Assembly: GCA_034437455.1 (NCBI GenBank)
Contig: DAOTUB010000371.1
Span: forward strand, 1-64,000
Direction of reading: 5' to 3'
Origin: DAOTUB01 sp034437455
GTDB taxonomy: Bacteria > Chloroflexota > Anaerolineae > B4-G1
DNA length: 64,000 nt
Shown: positions 19,939 through 28,886 of the stretch, piece after piece
How the letters are laid out: every line of letters starts with the position of its first letter
Numbering within the stretch: the first letter of the stretch is position 1
Made by a program: the position numbers and the translations under genes
Notes under the pieces: model-generated
The model's database searches: none
What the model was told of the DNA's origin: nothing
Seen by the model: only the letters and a program-made list of their open reading frames with translations

Positions 19939-20781
19939 TCAAACCATATCCCTGCCATCGCCGCTATCTCTCTGTGCTACGGGCGCTCGCGATAGCTCTT
20001 CTGCGCTACCCAGGCGGACAAACGTGGAGCGCCCCAGGGCGGCGCCCAGCTCGCGCACGGCGGCGCGGGCAATGGCCTCAGGGTCTGTGAAACTACGCAC
20101 GCGAGAGGTGATCTCGCGCAATAGCTGTTCGCGACGGACGCGGGCCTGCGCCCGCTCGAATTGACGGCGGCTTGCCACGGCCAGAGAGGCCAGGCCAACG
20201 AGGGCGTTGTAGACTTGAGCTTCCCGTTCAGCGAACTCGTGCGGTTCGTCCCAGGCGAATATAATCACCCCCACCCAACGCCCGGCCTGCCTCAGCGGAA
20301 CGATGACCTCAGCGCATCCAACACTCGGAGCCAACGCACTTTCAACATATCCATTCACTTGCCCTTCGGTGGCAGTATCAGAGATCAACTGCGCCTCGTC
20401 TGGGCTGGCTACCCACCTCCTGGCAGCGGGGAGATCGGGCAGGTAAAAGCGCGACCCTACAGACATCTGCGGTTCACCTTCTCGACGCCAATCAGCTACC
20501 AACTCGGCCCACTCTGGTTCGCCCGTCTCGTCCAGGTCAAAATACAGCAACCGGGCGCTGTTGACGCCCGCCTCGATAGCAGGCCGGGCCAGGATCTGGA
20601 GCATCTCGTCCTCGTCCTCGGCCGCGCTCAGGCTGTAACTAATGTCAAACAGGATACCGGTTCGGGCATCGGCCTGGTGATAGGCTTCGTCCACCGCGTC
20701 AACGAAATCCTGCCAATCCTCCGGGATGTTCTCAAACTGACCTATATGCCGTTTCAGTTGACGCTGAAGTAATTGGTGCAT
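19939..20781 (-). CDS. Small kinase-less GAF sensor with C-terminal cap
   Basis: This 280-residue protein is the smallest sensor in the cluster. The N-terminal helix block (LLQRQLKRHIGQFENIPEDW, then a VDEAYHQADAR segment) resembles linker segments found before PAS domains in other sensor kinases. One GAF follows (about 45-215), more divergent than its neighbours and ending in VGVIIFAWDEP. The shared cap REQLLREITSRVRSFTD with GRSTFVRLG closes it. ATG 20781 follows a GGAGGAATAG site. It has no membrane segment and no transmitter. It may be the minimal adaptor version of the family. Confidence 0.75.
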   Translation of the reverse strand: MHQLLQRQLKRHIGQFENIPEDWQDFVDAVDEAYHQADARTGILFDISYSLSAAEDEDEMLQILARPAIEAGVNSARLLYFDLDETGEPEWAELVADWRREGEPQMSVGSRFYLPDLPAARRWVASPDEAQLISDTATEGQVNGYVESALAPSVGCAEVIVPLRQAGRWVGVIIFAWDEPHEFAEREAQVYNALVGLASLAVASRRQFERAQARVRREQLLREITSRVRSFTDPEAIARAAVRELGAALGRSTFVRLGSAEELSRAPVAQRDSGDGRDMV

Positions 20782-20855
20782 CAGCTATTCCTCCAAGAAG
20801 GTGGTACTCGTCATCGTTATGCTTCGGTCCAGTTTTTCCGGTCACTTCTCATCGC

Positions 20856-22826
20856 TCACTCCTTCTTCCCATCATCCTGGGGATGCCCTTTGGGCAGGAC
20901 GCCCAATCGCACAAAGGTACGCGACGTTCCCAACACCTTGTGAAGCTCATCCACCGCCGACTGCACAATGTCCTCCACGCTGGAAGCGCGCCGCATCTTG
21001 TCCGTGATCTCACGGGTCAATCGCTCGCGAGCGGCGCGGCGCTGTGTTTCATCGAGCAGCCGCACGTTATCCGCAGCCAGGACAAATTGTTCGGAGAGCG
21101 CTTCAGCCAGGGCGATATCATCCTTGCTCCACTGCTGCCCCTCTCCTCCCTTGGTGAACCCCAACACGCCAATAGGTTGACCACGCAATGTAATGGGCAC
21201 CGCTAACGTAGACGATTCAGTGGATCGAGCAGGCTTCTCGGTAGACGATTCCCCTCCGCGTTCTTCACCACCATCGCCACTCCAGACCAACGTCCTGCGT
21301 TCTGTCATCGCCTGCTGGACTTCGGGCAACGCCGCGTCGCCCAGAGGCTTTATGCCTGTATCGGTTCGCTCATAGCCGCTGACCGCTCTGGTCGCTTTGT
21401 AATCCGTCCACGCCTGGCTCATATAGTGCCGTTGAGTGGCTGCCATCTCCTCCAGCGCCGCCTGGGTTTCGGCAAAGAGCCGGGCGTTGTCGATAGCCAC
21501 CGCCACCTGATCGGCCATGGTCTGCATCACGGCGACGTCCGCCTCATCAAAGGCTGCCTCTTCCACACTCTGCACGGTCATAGCGCCAATGATGTGTCCC
21601 CGCGAACGAAGCGGCAACGCCATCTCCGAGCGCGTCTCGGGCAGGACAGGGTTATCGAAACGAAAGGGTTCCTCCCCTACGTCCAGGACAATGCGAGCCT
21701 CGGACCGGGCCACACACTGGCCGATCATTGAGCTGCCACCCACTTCCAGCCGGTGCCCTTGTTCCATCATAATCTGGCCAGCCTCGCCTGTGCCAGCACG
21801 CAGGACGGCGAACGCGCGCTTGGCGTCACCTCGATCCTCGTCAAGGAGAAACAGGCCGACGTAATAGAGGTCGAACCGCCTTTGAACCAGATCCACCACC
21901 TGACGCAACAGTTCGTCCGGGTCGAGCACCGAGGTGGTGGCGCTGGCGACCTCGGCTGCCGCCTGCAAGCTCCGAGTACGCTCGTCCACGCGCTGCTCCA
22001 GGCTGCCGATCACACCAGCCAACTCGGCCGCCATTTTATTGAACTCGACGCTCAGTTCTTCGATCTCGTCGCCGGTTCGAATATCTATTTCGTGTTCGAG
22101 ATCGCCGCTGCCGATGCGCGCTACCCCTTGCCGCAATTCGGTGATGGATAGGCTCAGTTCTTGAAATATGAATCGTCGCCAGCCCCAGGCGATAATCACG
22201 GCCAATCCCGTCAGGATGGCTGGCAGCAGGACTGCCTGCAAGACCGCCCTTTGGGTGCGTGCGGCGACGATTTCCGCGTCTCGATCAGCCCGCTGTACCA
22301 GCCGCCGAATAAAGATATCCATCTGCTCGTTGAGCGGCCGGATCTCTTGCTCCAGCTTTGCGCTCACATCCGTCCAGCGTTCCTGTCGGGCCAACACGTT
22401 TACTTCTCTCACACTTTGAAGCAACTCGTTATGAGCCGACTGCATTCCCTCGATCAGGCCCAAAATCTCCGGTTCACCGCCAGCTTCTTGCAGAGTTTCC
22501 ATGTAAAACGTGAGAGCGCCCAAAGACGCCGGAACATCCGTGCTCATCAAGGCAGCATCCTGGGTCACAAGCATACGCTCCAGCGACGCCACAAGTTCCC
22601 GTCCCGCAGCCAGCAACTCCAGGGAGCGCGCTCGTCGCTGCTCTGCTTCGCGTGCATGGGCGACGGCTTGACCAACGTTGAGCACCTGCCAGAGGCCAAC
22701 TCCCCCGGCCAGCAGTGTCAGTACGATCATCAACACAGAAGCAGCGGTTAGTTTATGGGCAATGCGCCATTTTATCGTTGGCCGCGAGCGTCTGCCGCCC
22801 GCTTCTTGTGCTTCCACTTTGGACAT
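20856..22826 (-). CDS. Membrane HAMP-GAF sensor with C-terminal cap
   Basis: Of 656 residues, the first helix (about 28-48, VLMIVLTLLAGGVGLW) and the second (about 195-215) bracket an extracytoplasmic four-helix-bundle-like region as in chemoreceptors. A HAMP domain (about 215-270, with GDLEHEIDIRTGDEIEEL) and a coiled segment (LEQRVDERTRSLQAAAEVA) lead into a full GAF with RRFDLYYVGLFLLDE. A shortened GAF preceded by YMSQAWTDY follows, then the cap RRAARERLTREITDKMRR and GTSRTFVRLG. There is no methyl-accepting signalling hairpin and no kinase. The GAF carries SMIGQC, whose Cys recurs in several paralogues. ATG 22826 follows GGGAGGTAG. Confidence 0.85.
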   Translation of the reverse strand: MSKVEAQEAGGRRSRPTIKWRIAHKLTAASVLMIVLTLLAGGVGLWQVLNVGQAVAHAREAEQRRARSLELLAAGRELVASLERMLVTQDAALMSTDVPASLGALTFYMETLQEAGGEPEILGLIEGMQSAHNELLQSVREVNVLARQERWTDVSAKLEQEIRPLNEQMDIFIRRLVQRADRDAEIVAARTQRAVLQAVLLPAILTGLAVIIAWGWRRFIFQELSLSITELRQGVARIGSGDLEHEIDIRTGDEIEELSVEFNKMAAELAGVIGSLEQRVDERTRSLQAAAEVASATTSVLDPDELLRQVVDLVQRRFDLYYVGLFLLDEDRGDAKRAFAVLRAGTGEAGQIMMEQGHRLEVGGSSMIGQCVARSEARIVLDVGEEPFRFDNPVLPETRSEMALPLRSRGHIIGAMTVQSVEEAAFDEADVAVMQTMADQVAVAIDNARLFAETQAALEEMAATQRHYMSQAWTDYKATRAVSGYERTDTGIKPLGDAALPEVQQAMTERRTLVWSGDGGEERGGESSTEKPARSTESSTLAVPITLRGQPIGVLGFTKGGEGQQWSKDDIALAEALSEQFVLAADNVRLLDETQRRAARERLTREITDKMRRASSVEDIVQSAVDELHKVLGTSRTFVRLGVLPKGHPQDDGKKE

Positions 22827-22866
22827 ATCTACCTCCCGGCACCCCTAGTCCGGAGACTGTGGCCGT

Positions 22867-25851
22867 TCACTCCTGCTTGGTCGGCGGCTGTGTTTCATTT
22901 TTGTTCCCGTTTCCCCTCGGTTCTTGTCGCGTGCTCAACTGTACAAACGCCCTGTTTGCCCCCAGAGCAGTGGCCATCTCCTGGAGGGCGGTCTGCATCA
23001 GATCGTCCATATCGACCGTTCTACGTATCTTGTCGGTGATCTCGCGGGTCAATCGCTCGCGGGCGGCTCTGCGCTGTGTTTCGTCGAGCAGCCGCAGATT
23101 GTCCGCGGCCAGGGCAAATTGCTCGGCGAGCGCTTCGGCCATGGCAATATCATCCTCGCTCCACTGCCGCGCTCCTTCTTCCTTGAATCCTAACACGCCG
23201 ATCGGTTGACCACGCAGCGTGATGGGCACCGCCAGGGCAGATGAAGCCGCTCCCTCCCCCTGTCCTTCATCGCCGTCGTCTCTCCAGATCACGCGCTTCT
23301 GCTCCCTCATCGCCTCTTGGACTTCAGGAAACAAACTGCTGTCCAAAGGCACAGTCCCTGCCCCCGTCTGGGCGTAGCCTCTCGTTGTCCTGGCAGGCAC
23401 AAACTCGGCCCATGCCCGACCCAGGTAGCGCCGGTGGGTGGCCTCCGTTTCCTCCAGGGCGGCCTGAGTATCGGCAAAGAGCTGGGCGTTGTCAATCGCC
23501 ACGGCCACTTGATCGGCCATGGTCTGTAGCACGGCGACGGCAGCCTCGTCGAAAGCGGCTACTTCCGTGCTTTCCACGTTCAGCGCGCCGATGACTCGAT
23601 CGCGAGTTATGAGCGGTATCGTCGCCGCGGAGCGGGTATCCGGCAAGAGCGGGTGACCGGAGTACATCGCATCCCGCGCCACATCGGGAGCGACGCGCGG
23701 CCGGGCATGAGCCGTGCACCAGCCAATCATCGAATGGCCACCGACTTCCAGGCTCAATCCTTCCTCCACCAACTTTCTTCCGGCCTCGCCCGTGGCCGCG
23801 CGCAAGACGGCGAACCTCCGTTCTTCGTCGAGCAATGCCAGACCTACGTGATAGAGATCGAACCGCTCGCGGACGAGGTCCACCACCTGTTGCAACAGCA
23901 CACCGGGGTCGAGCAACGAGGTGGTCGCGCGACCGACCTCCGCCGCCGCCTGCAAGCCGCGGGTGCGCTCGGCCACGCGCTCCTCCAAACCGGCCAGCAC
24001 CTCTTGCAGTTGATCGGCCATGAGATTGAAAGCAGCGGCGGTGGCGCCGATTTCGTCGAGGCCGTGGATGGTCGCGCGAACGTCCAGTTCGCCCGCGCCC
24101 AACTGTTTGGCTGCCTCACCCAACATCTGGACCGGTCGAATGATCTGACCGGCGATAATATAGACGACCAGGACACTGACCAGGAGAATCGGCAAAGCCA
24201 GGCCGATCACCGTAAACGTAAAGTTGGCCTGTCGTCTCTCAAGCTCTTCTACCGTAGCGGCAAATTCAGCTTGCTGCTGTTTGAACAGATTTCTGACGAG
24301 CACGCTGGTCAGGCCGCTCCGGTTGATGAGCGTGTCTCGGTTTTGGTTTATCAGGCTAAAGTGGCTCGTCGCCTCGAAAAAATAGTCCCGGTAACTATCA
24401 GCCAGATCGATTAACCGAGTTTTTTCCTCCGGCGTAATCAGGCTTTCGTCGGCGGCGGCGGCGATCTGCTCCACGAGTTGCCCGTACAACTCTTGCACGC
24501 GTCTAAAAGAAGCAAAGTCAGAGTGCAGCAGATACTCCCTCTCGTAACCGCTCATCTGCGTCAGGATGGTCGCGAGGGCATCCAGCCCGGGCTTGTCCAG
24601 TTGGTCGTGCAATTCGCCCATCACCGTTCGCATCTGACCGATCGCGCCGCTTTCGACAAAGCCCAGGCCCTCCATGTGCTCGCTCATTTGAAGCAGATTC
24701 GCCTCGTACGCATCCAGGTTGTCTCGAATAGTCGTCAGGCTCGCACGAGTCTCTTCATCGGGATCCAGCCGCTCCATTTGGGCGATGTTGTCCAGAATCT
24801 GGTCGATTTGCTCTTGCAGGGGGATCACATAGAGCCTCCGAGCACCCTCAAACCCCTCCGTACTTACCTCAAAACCGGTTCTGGTCCAGGTATCATAGAA
24901 CTCGAACGCTCTGTTCTGGACGGTCAGCAAGCTGTTATTGATCTCGGAGGCCCGGTCGGCAAACTCGCGCTGGCGAGTCAGCGTGCGATTCACCAGTTGC
25001 TGGTTGACCACACTGGTGTAACTCGTGATGCCGGCGACGATGAGCAGGCCGACGATAGAAGTACCCAGGCCAACGTACAATTTGACGCGCAACGGTGTGT
25101 CGGCCAGCCGTTGTCTTAACCCAACACTCGACAGCAAATCCTGCAAAAGTGCGATGGCATAAAAGACGGCCAGGATCAAGTTCGTGAGAACGACGATCCA
25201 GAGATAGTCGAGCCAGAATTGCAGTCCACCCTGGACGAGCACGATGGCAAGCTGTGCGACCAAGAGCCAACGGGCGCGTCGCTGGATGCGAGGCGTGGTT
25301 TGACGATCCAGCAACAGTGTGTAGGTCGTCAGCAGAATGGCGGGCACAATGACGAGGATGGAACCCATCCAGCGCAAGAAAGGCGCCAAGGTGCCCTGCA
25401 AGTATTGGCTGGCGTGAACAAAGCCACCCTGATACATCTGCGGATCGGGACGGGTGTAGAGCCAATGCGTGTCGAACAAGACGTCGCTGATGACGAGGAC
25501 GAAAGGAATCCATATGAGCACGTGGACAAGACGCCACAGCCCGCGCTCCCACCACGTTTGCTCCCAGGTTACGGGTCGCAGCAGACTGAGGGTGACGATG
25601 AACGTACTGGGAAAGATAGCGAGCGTGATCGCAGCCAGGGCGTAGAACCAGGGTTCGGCCTGGGCGATGTCGGCGGCGGCTACCACGCGACTCGAGCAGT
25701 AGTTCTCAAGGGCCAACAATATCAATAACCAACCCAGGTAACGACTCTGGCGGTTCTTCCGGCCCAGAAGCCATATCAAAATCGCCGCCGCCAGTTCCAC
25801 TGCACCGGCGACCTGCATCAAGATTCGCAGAACAACATCCATCTGGTTCAT
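22867..25851 (-). CDS. Multi-TM plus bundle, HAMP-GAF sensor with C-terminal cap
   Basis: This is a 994-residue membrane sensor. The N-terminus (about 5-255) holds six to seven hydrophobic helices, a 7TM-like sensory unit. After another helix (about 272-292) comes an extracytoplasmic helical bundle of about 170 residues, a further helix (about 540-560) and HAMP (LGAGELDVRATIHGLDEIG). GAF1 contains RFDLYHVGLALLDE and SMIGWC. The shortened GAF begins YLGRAWAEF, and the cap reads RRAARERLTREITDKIRR with GANRAFVQLS. It has two stacked membrane inputs and no transmitter. Its ATG overlaps the upstream stop in ATGA at 25848-25851, indicating coupled translation with the dCache sensor. Confidence 0.85.
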   Translation of the reverse strand: MNQMDVVLRILMQVAGAVELAAAILIWLLGRKNRQSRYLGWLLILLALENYCSSRVVAAADIAQAEPWFYALAAITLAIFPSTFIVTLSLLRPVTWEQTWWERGLWRLVHVLIWIPFVLVISDVLFDTHWLYTRPDPQMYQGGFVHASQYLQGTLAPFLRWMGSILVIVPAILLTTYTLLLDRQTTPRIQRRARWLLVAQLAIVLVQGGLQFWLDYLWIVVLTNLILAVFYAIALLQDLLSSVGLRQRLADTPLRVKLYVGLGTSIVGLLIVAGITSYTSVVNQQLVNRTLTRQREFADRASEINNSLLTVQNRAFEFYDTWTRTGFEVSTEGFEGARRLYVIPLQEQIDQILDNIAQMERLDPDEETRASLTTIRDNLDAYEANLLQMSEHMEGLGFVESGAIGQMRTVMGELHDQLDKPGLDALATILTQMSGYEREYLLHSDFASFRRVQELYGQLVEQIAAAADESLITPEEKTRLIDLADSYRDYFFEATSHFSLINQNRDTLINRSGLTSVLVRNLFKQQQAEFAATVEELERRQANFTFTVIGLALPILLVSVLVVYIIAGQIIRPVQMLGEAAKQLGAGELDVRATIHGLDEIGATAAAFNLMADQLQEVLAGLEERVAERTRGLQAAAEVGRATTSLLDPGVLLQQVVDLVRERFDLYHVGLALLDEERRFAVLRAATGEAGRKLVEEGLSLEVGGHSMIGWCTAHARPRVAPDVARDAMYSGHPLLPDTRSAATIPLITRDRVIGALNVESTEVAAFDEAAVAVLQTMADQVAVAIDNAQLFADTQAALEETEATHRRYLGRAWAEFVPARTTRGYAQTGAGTVPLDSSLFPEVQEAMREQKRVIWRDDGDEGQGEGAASSALAVPITLRGQPIGVLGFKEEGARQWSEDDIAMAEALAEQFALAADNLRLLDETQRRAARERLTREITDKIRRTVDMDDLMQTALQEMATALGANRAFVQLSTRQEPRGNGNKNETQPPTKQE

Positions 25852-28800
25852 ACGACGCTCTCCTTGCCATCCTCCCCACGTCCGTCCCCCTGTGATGGCG
25901 TAGGTCCTTCCCGTTGGTCTACATTCGACGTTTCTGGCGATACACCCAACTGCACAAAAGCAGTCGATGTACCTAGAGCAGCGGCCATCTCCCGCACTGT
26001 GGTCTGCATCAGGGTGTCCAGGTCGACGGCGCGGCGCATCTTGTCGGTGATCTCGCGGGTCAATCGCTCGCGAGTGGCGCGGTATTGGGTCTCATCGAGC
26101 AATCGCATGCTTTCGAGCGCGATGGCGGCCTGTCCGGCCAGCGTTCGGTATCCCCGGATAAGCTCTCTCGCAAAGGCGGAAGGTTTATCCCGTCCGATGA
26201 ACACCACTCCAAGCCAACGTTCTCCGACGAGGATGGGGATCATGGCGAAAGAGCGCAGGCCCGATACACCCGCGACGAGCGTGCGAGTCGCCTCATTCGC
26301 CCTGGGATCGTTCAGCACATCTTGTACAAGAAGTGGTTCGTCCGGGCTCATCAAGTCTGCCAGTGGATAATCTTTCAATGACAGGCGCGTGCCATAAGGT
26401 TGAGCCTGTCGATCGTCCACCGTCCATCCTTCACGCATCACAATGTGAGTCGGTTTTCCGGCCCCGTCTCCAGGGACATCTTCGTACTCAAAGAGCAGCA
26501 CGCGGGCGACGTCCACGCCGCCGCTGGTGGCGGCATAGTCCACCAACGCCTGCCCGACTTTTTCTGGCGAGTCGGCGGCGCCGATGGCCCGACTGATACG
26601 ATAGAGGGCCTCCGTCTCTCCCAGCACCCGCTGCGTCTCCTGGAACAATCGGGCGCTTTCCAGGGCCTGGCCCGCCTGATCCGCTATGGCCTGGGCCAGG
26701 GCGAGTTCATCAGAAGTTGGTTGACGGTCGCCCAGGGCCAGTTTCAGATTACCGACGTCCGTGCCGCGCACCTGGAGCGGCACCGTCACCTGAGGCTCCT
26801 CCTCCGCTTCGGAAGCTTTGTCTGGCGCGCCCCGCGGTTTGATCTCCAACCCATCGTAGACGTATCCCCAGTCTGTTCGTTCCCCCGTGACCCGTTCCCA
26901 ACCCGCCCGGCTCTGGTAGCGCAACAATGCACTGACTTCTTGAAGTCGATCTTGAGTTTCCTCCAACAGACGGGCGTTCTCGATAGCCAACGCCACCTGA
27001 TCGGCCATCGTCTGCAACACCGCCACGTCCTCGTCCGAGAAGGCCTCCGGCTCTGTGGACTGCACGTCGAGCACGCCGATGACGTGATCGCGCACCCGCA
27101 GCGGCAGCGCCATCTCCGAGCGCGTCTGCGGCAGATCGGGGTTGTCGAAAAAGACCGCGTCGGCGCCCACGTCGAGGGCGATGCGAGGCTCGCCCGAACC
27201 GGCTGCGTAGCCGACGATGCCCACCTCGCCTACCTTCAACCGATGCCTTCGCGCCAGCATTCGCTGGCCGCCCTCCGAGGAAGCAGCCTGCAAAACCGCA
27301 TACTCCCCTGCATCGTCCAGCAAAAAGATGCCGGCGTGGTAAAAGCCGAACTGGGTAGAGATGCGACGGGCAGTCCTATCCAGCAACCGATCTACATCAC
27401 GGATCGCCGCCGCTTCCCGGGCCACCTGGGTCGCCGCCTCCAGTTGGATACTTCGCCGCTCCAGGTCGCGCGTGCGAGCGGCAACCTTATCCTCCAGACC
27501 CGCGTAAAGCTCGCGCAACTGCTCGGTCATCTGGTTAAAAGCGCGGGACAGCACACCGATCTCGTCATTGCCGGCCTGTGGGAGCGAGACGTCCCAGTTA
27601 CCCGCGCCGATCTGTTGAGCCGCCGCCGCCATCGCCCGGACAGGAGCCGATACGCGATTAGTCAACAAGAGACCAACGAGCGCCATAAAAACGAGAATGC
27701 CTCCGCCGACGGGCAAAATGCGCGCCAGTACCAACGACCGGGTCGAGGTCTCCATCTGCTGCTGCAACGTGCCCATGACCTGGAGCACGGTCTCGACCTC
27801 GACGACGTTAGCCAGGCTCCATCCTGTACTCTCCAGGGGAGCGTAAGCGACGAACAACTCCCTTTCCCCTATCTCCAGGGTTTCAAAGCCCGTCGAGCCG
27901 GCCATCATCTCGTCCAGGAGGGGAGCGAATGTTGTCGTGGCCTTGCTCAGGTCGGCGCCGACCTCGTCGGTTTCAGGGGAGCGGGCCAGGAGATCCTGAT
28001 AACCTTGCTCCGGCAGGGCAATGGCCTGTTCCGTGTCATCGATAAGGAAAGAATAGCCGCTACCGAGCAGCCGGGTATCTTCGATGCTGGCGCTGATGTC
28101 CTGCAACGTGACGTCAATACCGACGGCGCCGATGAATTCGTCTCCGTTGATATAGATGGGAGCAGCAGCCGTCACCATCAACCCCTGGCCGGTGGCATCC
28201 ACATAGACGGGCGACCAGATCACGGCTCGCTCCGGGTTGTTCTCTGGAGCGGCGTTGATATACCAGGGACGCTGAGTGACCTGAAAATCTGGCGGGACGA
28301 GATTTCCCAGGCCGATATTGGGATAGTAGTGGGTGGTCTCTTGTTTCGTCCCCAGATAAACCGCCACCGTGTTCGGATCGCTCTCGTACACCGGGACGAA
28401 AGCAAAATCCAAATAGGCGCCCAACTCCAGGGTGGTCAGCAATGCCTCGTCGATGTCCACAAAGTTGGGAACAAAGAGACTGGCCGTTTCGGTTTCGTCA
28501 TTCATATACTGCCCGCCCGATCCGACGAACATGTGAGCCTCGGCCTGCCAGTAGGCTTCACCGGCAAAGGCATCGGGTTTCTCAAAGACACTCGCGACAT
28601 ACTGGGCCAGATTCTCGGCGTCGTCCTGTACCTTTTCCAATATCAGGTCGTTTCGCCGGGCATCGCCGACGGTCACCTGGCGCAGATATTCTTCCGCCTG
28701 GGTGCGCAACGCTCCGGCGCTGATCCGTTGCGCCCCTTCTCCCATGCGCTGGATCGAGTTGACGCCCAGATAGCCGACGGTCAGCACCGAGATCGTGGTC

Positions 28801-28883
28801 AACCCCACCAACAAGACCAGCAATCGCGTCCTGACACTCTGCCTAAGCGTCGGTTGATGCAAACGAATGTCTGGAGATGACAT
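25848..28883 (-). CDS. dCache-HAMP-GAF sensor with C-terminal cap
   Basis: Of 1011 residues, TM1 (about 20-42) and TM2 (about 385-407) flank a large periplasmic dCache domain. Its hallmark region is QVTQRPWYINAA followed by SPVYVDATGQGLMVTAAAPI and GAVGIDVTL, where such domains bind small organic ligands. HAMP (IGAGNWDVSLPQAGNDEIG) and a coiled segment lead to a full GAF with FGFYHAGIFLLDDA. A shortened GAF follows, then another full GAF (VDVARVLLFEYEDVP). The cap RATRERLTREITDKMRR with GTSTAFVQLG ends the folded part, before a tail of about 30 polar residues. It has no transmitter. The ligand is unknown. The start follows GGGGGAGGAATAG. Confidence 0.87.
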   Translation of the reverse strand: MSSPDIRLHQPTLRQSVRTRLLVLLVGLTTISVLTVGYLGVNSIQRMGEGAQRISAGALRTQAEEYLRQVTVGDARRNDLILEKVQDDAENLAQYVASVFEKPDAFAGEAYWQAEAHMFVGSGGQYMNDETETASLFVPNFVDIDEALLTTLELGAYLDFAFVPVYESDPNTVAVYLGTKQETTHYYPNIGLGNLVPPDFQVTQRPWYINAAPENNPERAVIWSPVYVDATGQGLMVTAAAPIYINGDEFIGAVGIDVTLQDISASIEDTRLLGSGYSFLIDDTEQAIALPEQGYQDLLARSPETDEVGADLSKATTTFAPLLDEMMAGSTGFETLEIGERELFVAYAPLESTGWSLANVVEVETVLQVMGTLQQQMETSTRSLVLARILPVGGGILVFMALVGLLLTNRVSAPVRAMAAAAQQIGAGNWDVSLPQAGNDEIGVLSRAFNQMTEQLRELYAGLEDKVAARTRDLERRSIQLEAATQVAREAAAIRDVDRLLDRTARRISTQFGFYHAGIFLLDDAGEYAVLQAASSEGGQRMLARRHRLKVGEVGIVGYAAGSGEPRIALDVGADAVFFDNPDLPQTRSEMALPLRVRDHVIGVLDVQSTEPEAFSDEDVAVLQTMADQVALAIENARLLEETQDRLQEVSALLRYQSRAGWERVTGERTDWGYVYDGLEIKPRGAPDKASEAEEEPQVTVPLQVRGTDVGNLKLALGDRQPTSDELALAQAIADQAGQALESARLFQETQRVLGETEALYRISRAIGAADSPEKVGQALVDYAATSGGVDVARVLLFEYEDVPGDGAGKPTHIVMREGWTVDDRQAQPYGTRLSLKDYPLADLMSPDEPLLVQDVLNDPRANEATRTLVAGVSGLRSFAMIPILVGERWLGVVFIGRDKPSAFARELIRGYRTLAGQAAIALESMRLLDETQYRATRERLTREITDKMRRAVDLDTLMQTTVREMAAALGTSTAFVQLGVSPETSNVDQREGPTPSQGDGRGEDGKESVV

Positions 28884-28886
28884 CGG

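Noticed and set aside
26400..28880. 826-codon open frame on the + strand across the dCache sensor gene
   Set aside because: It mirrors a GC-rich minus-strand gene codon by codon, has no ribosome site, and its translation is rich in His/Gln/Arg without recognisable motifs. Similar long antisense frames lie opposite the giant kinase (7094-8755, 9002-10858) and the symporter (54093-55268).
20856..28883. Chemoreceptors (methyl-accepting proteins)
   Set aside because: They have bundles, dCache and HAMP, but the cytoplasmic signalling hairpin and any CheA/CheW genes are missing.
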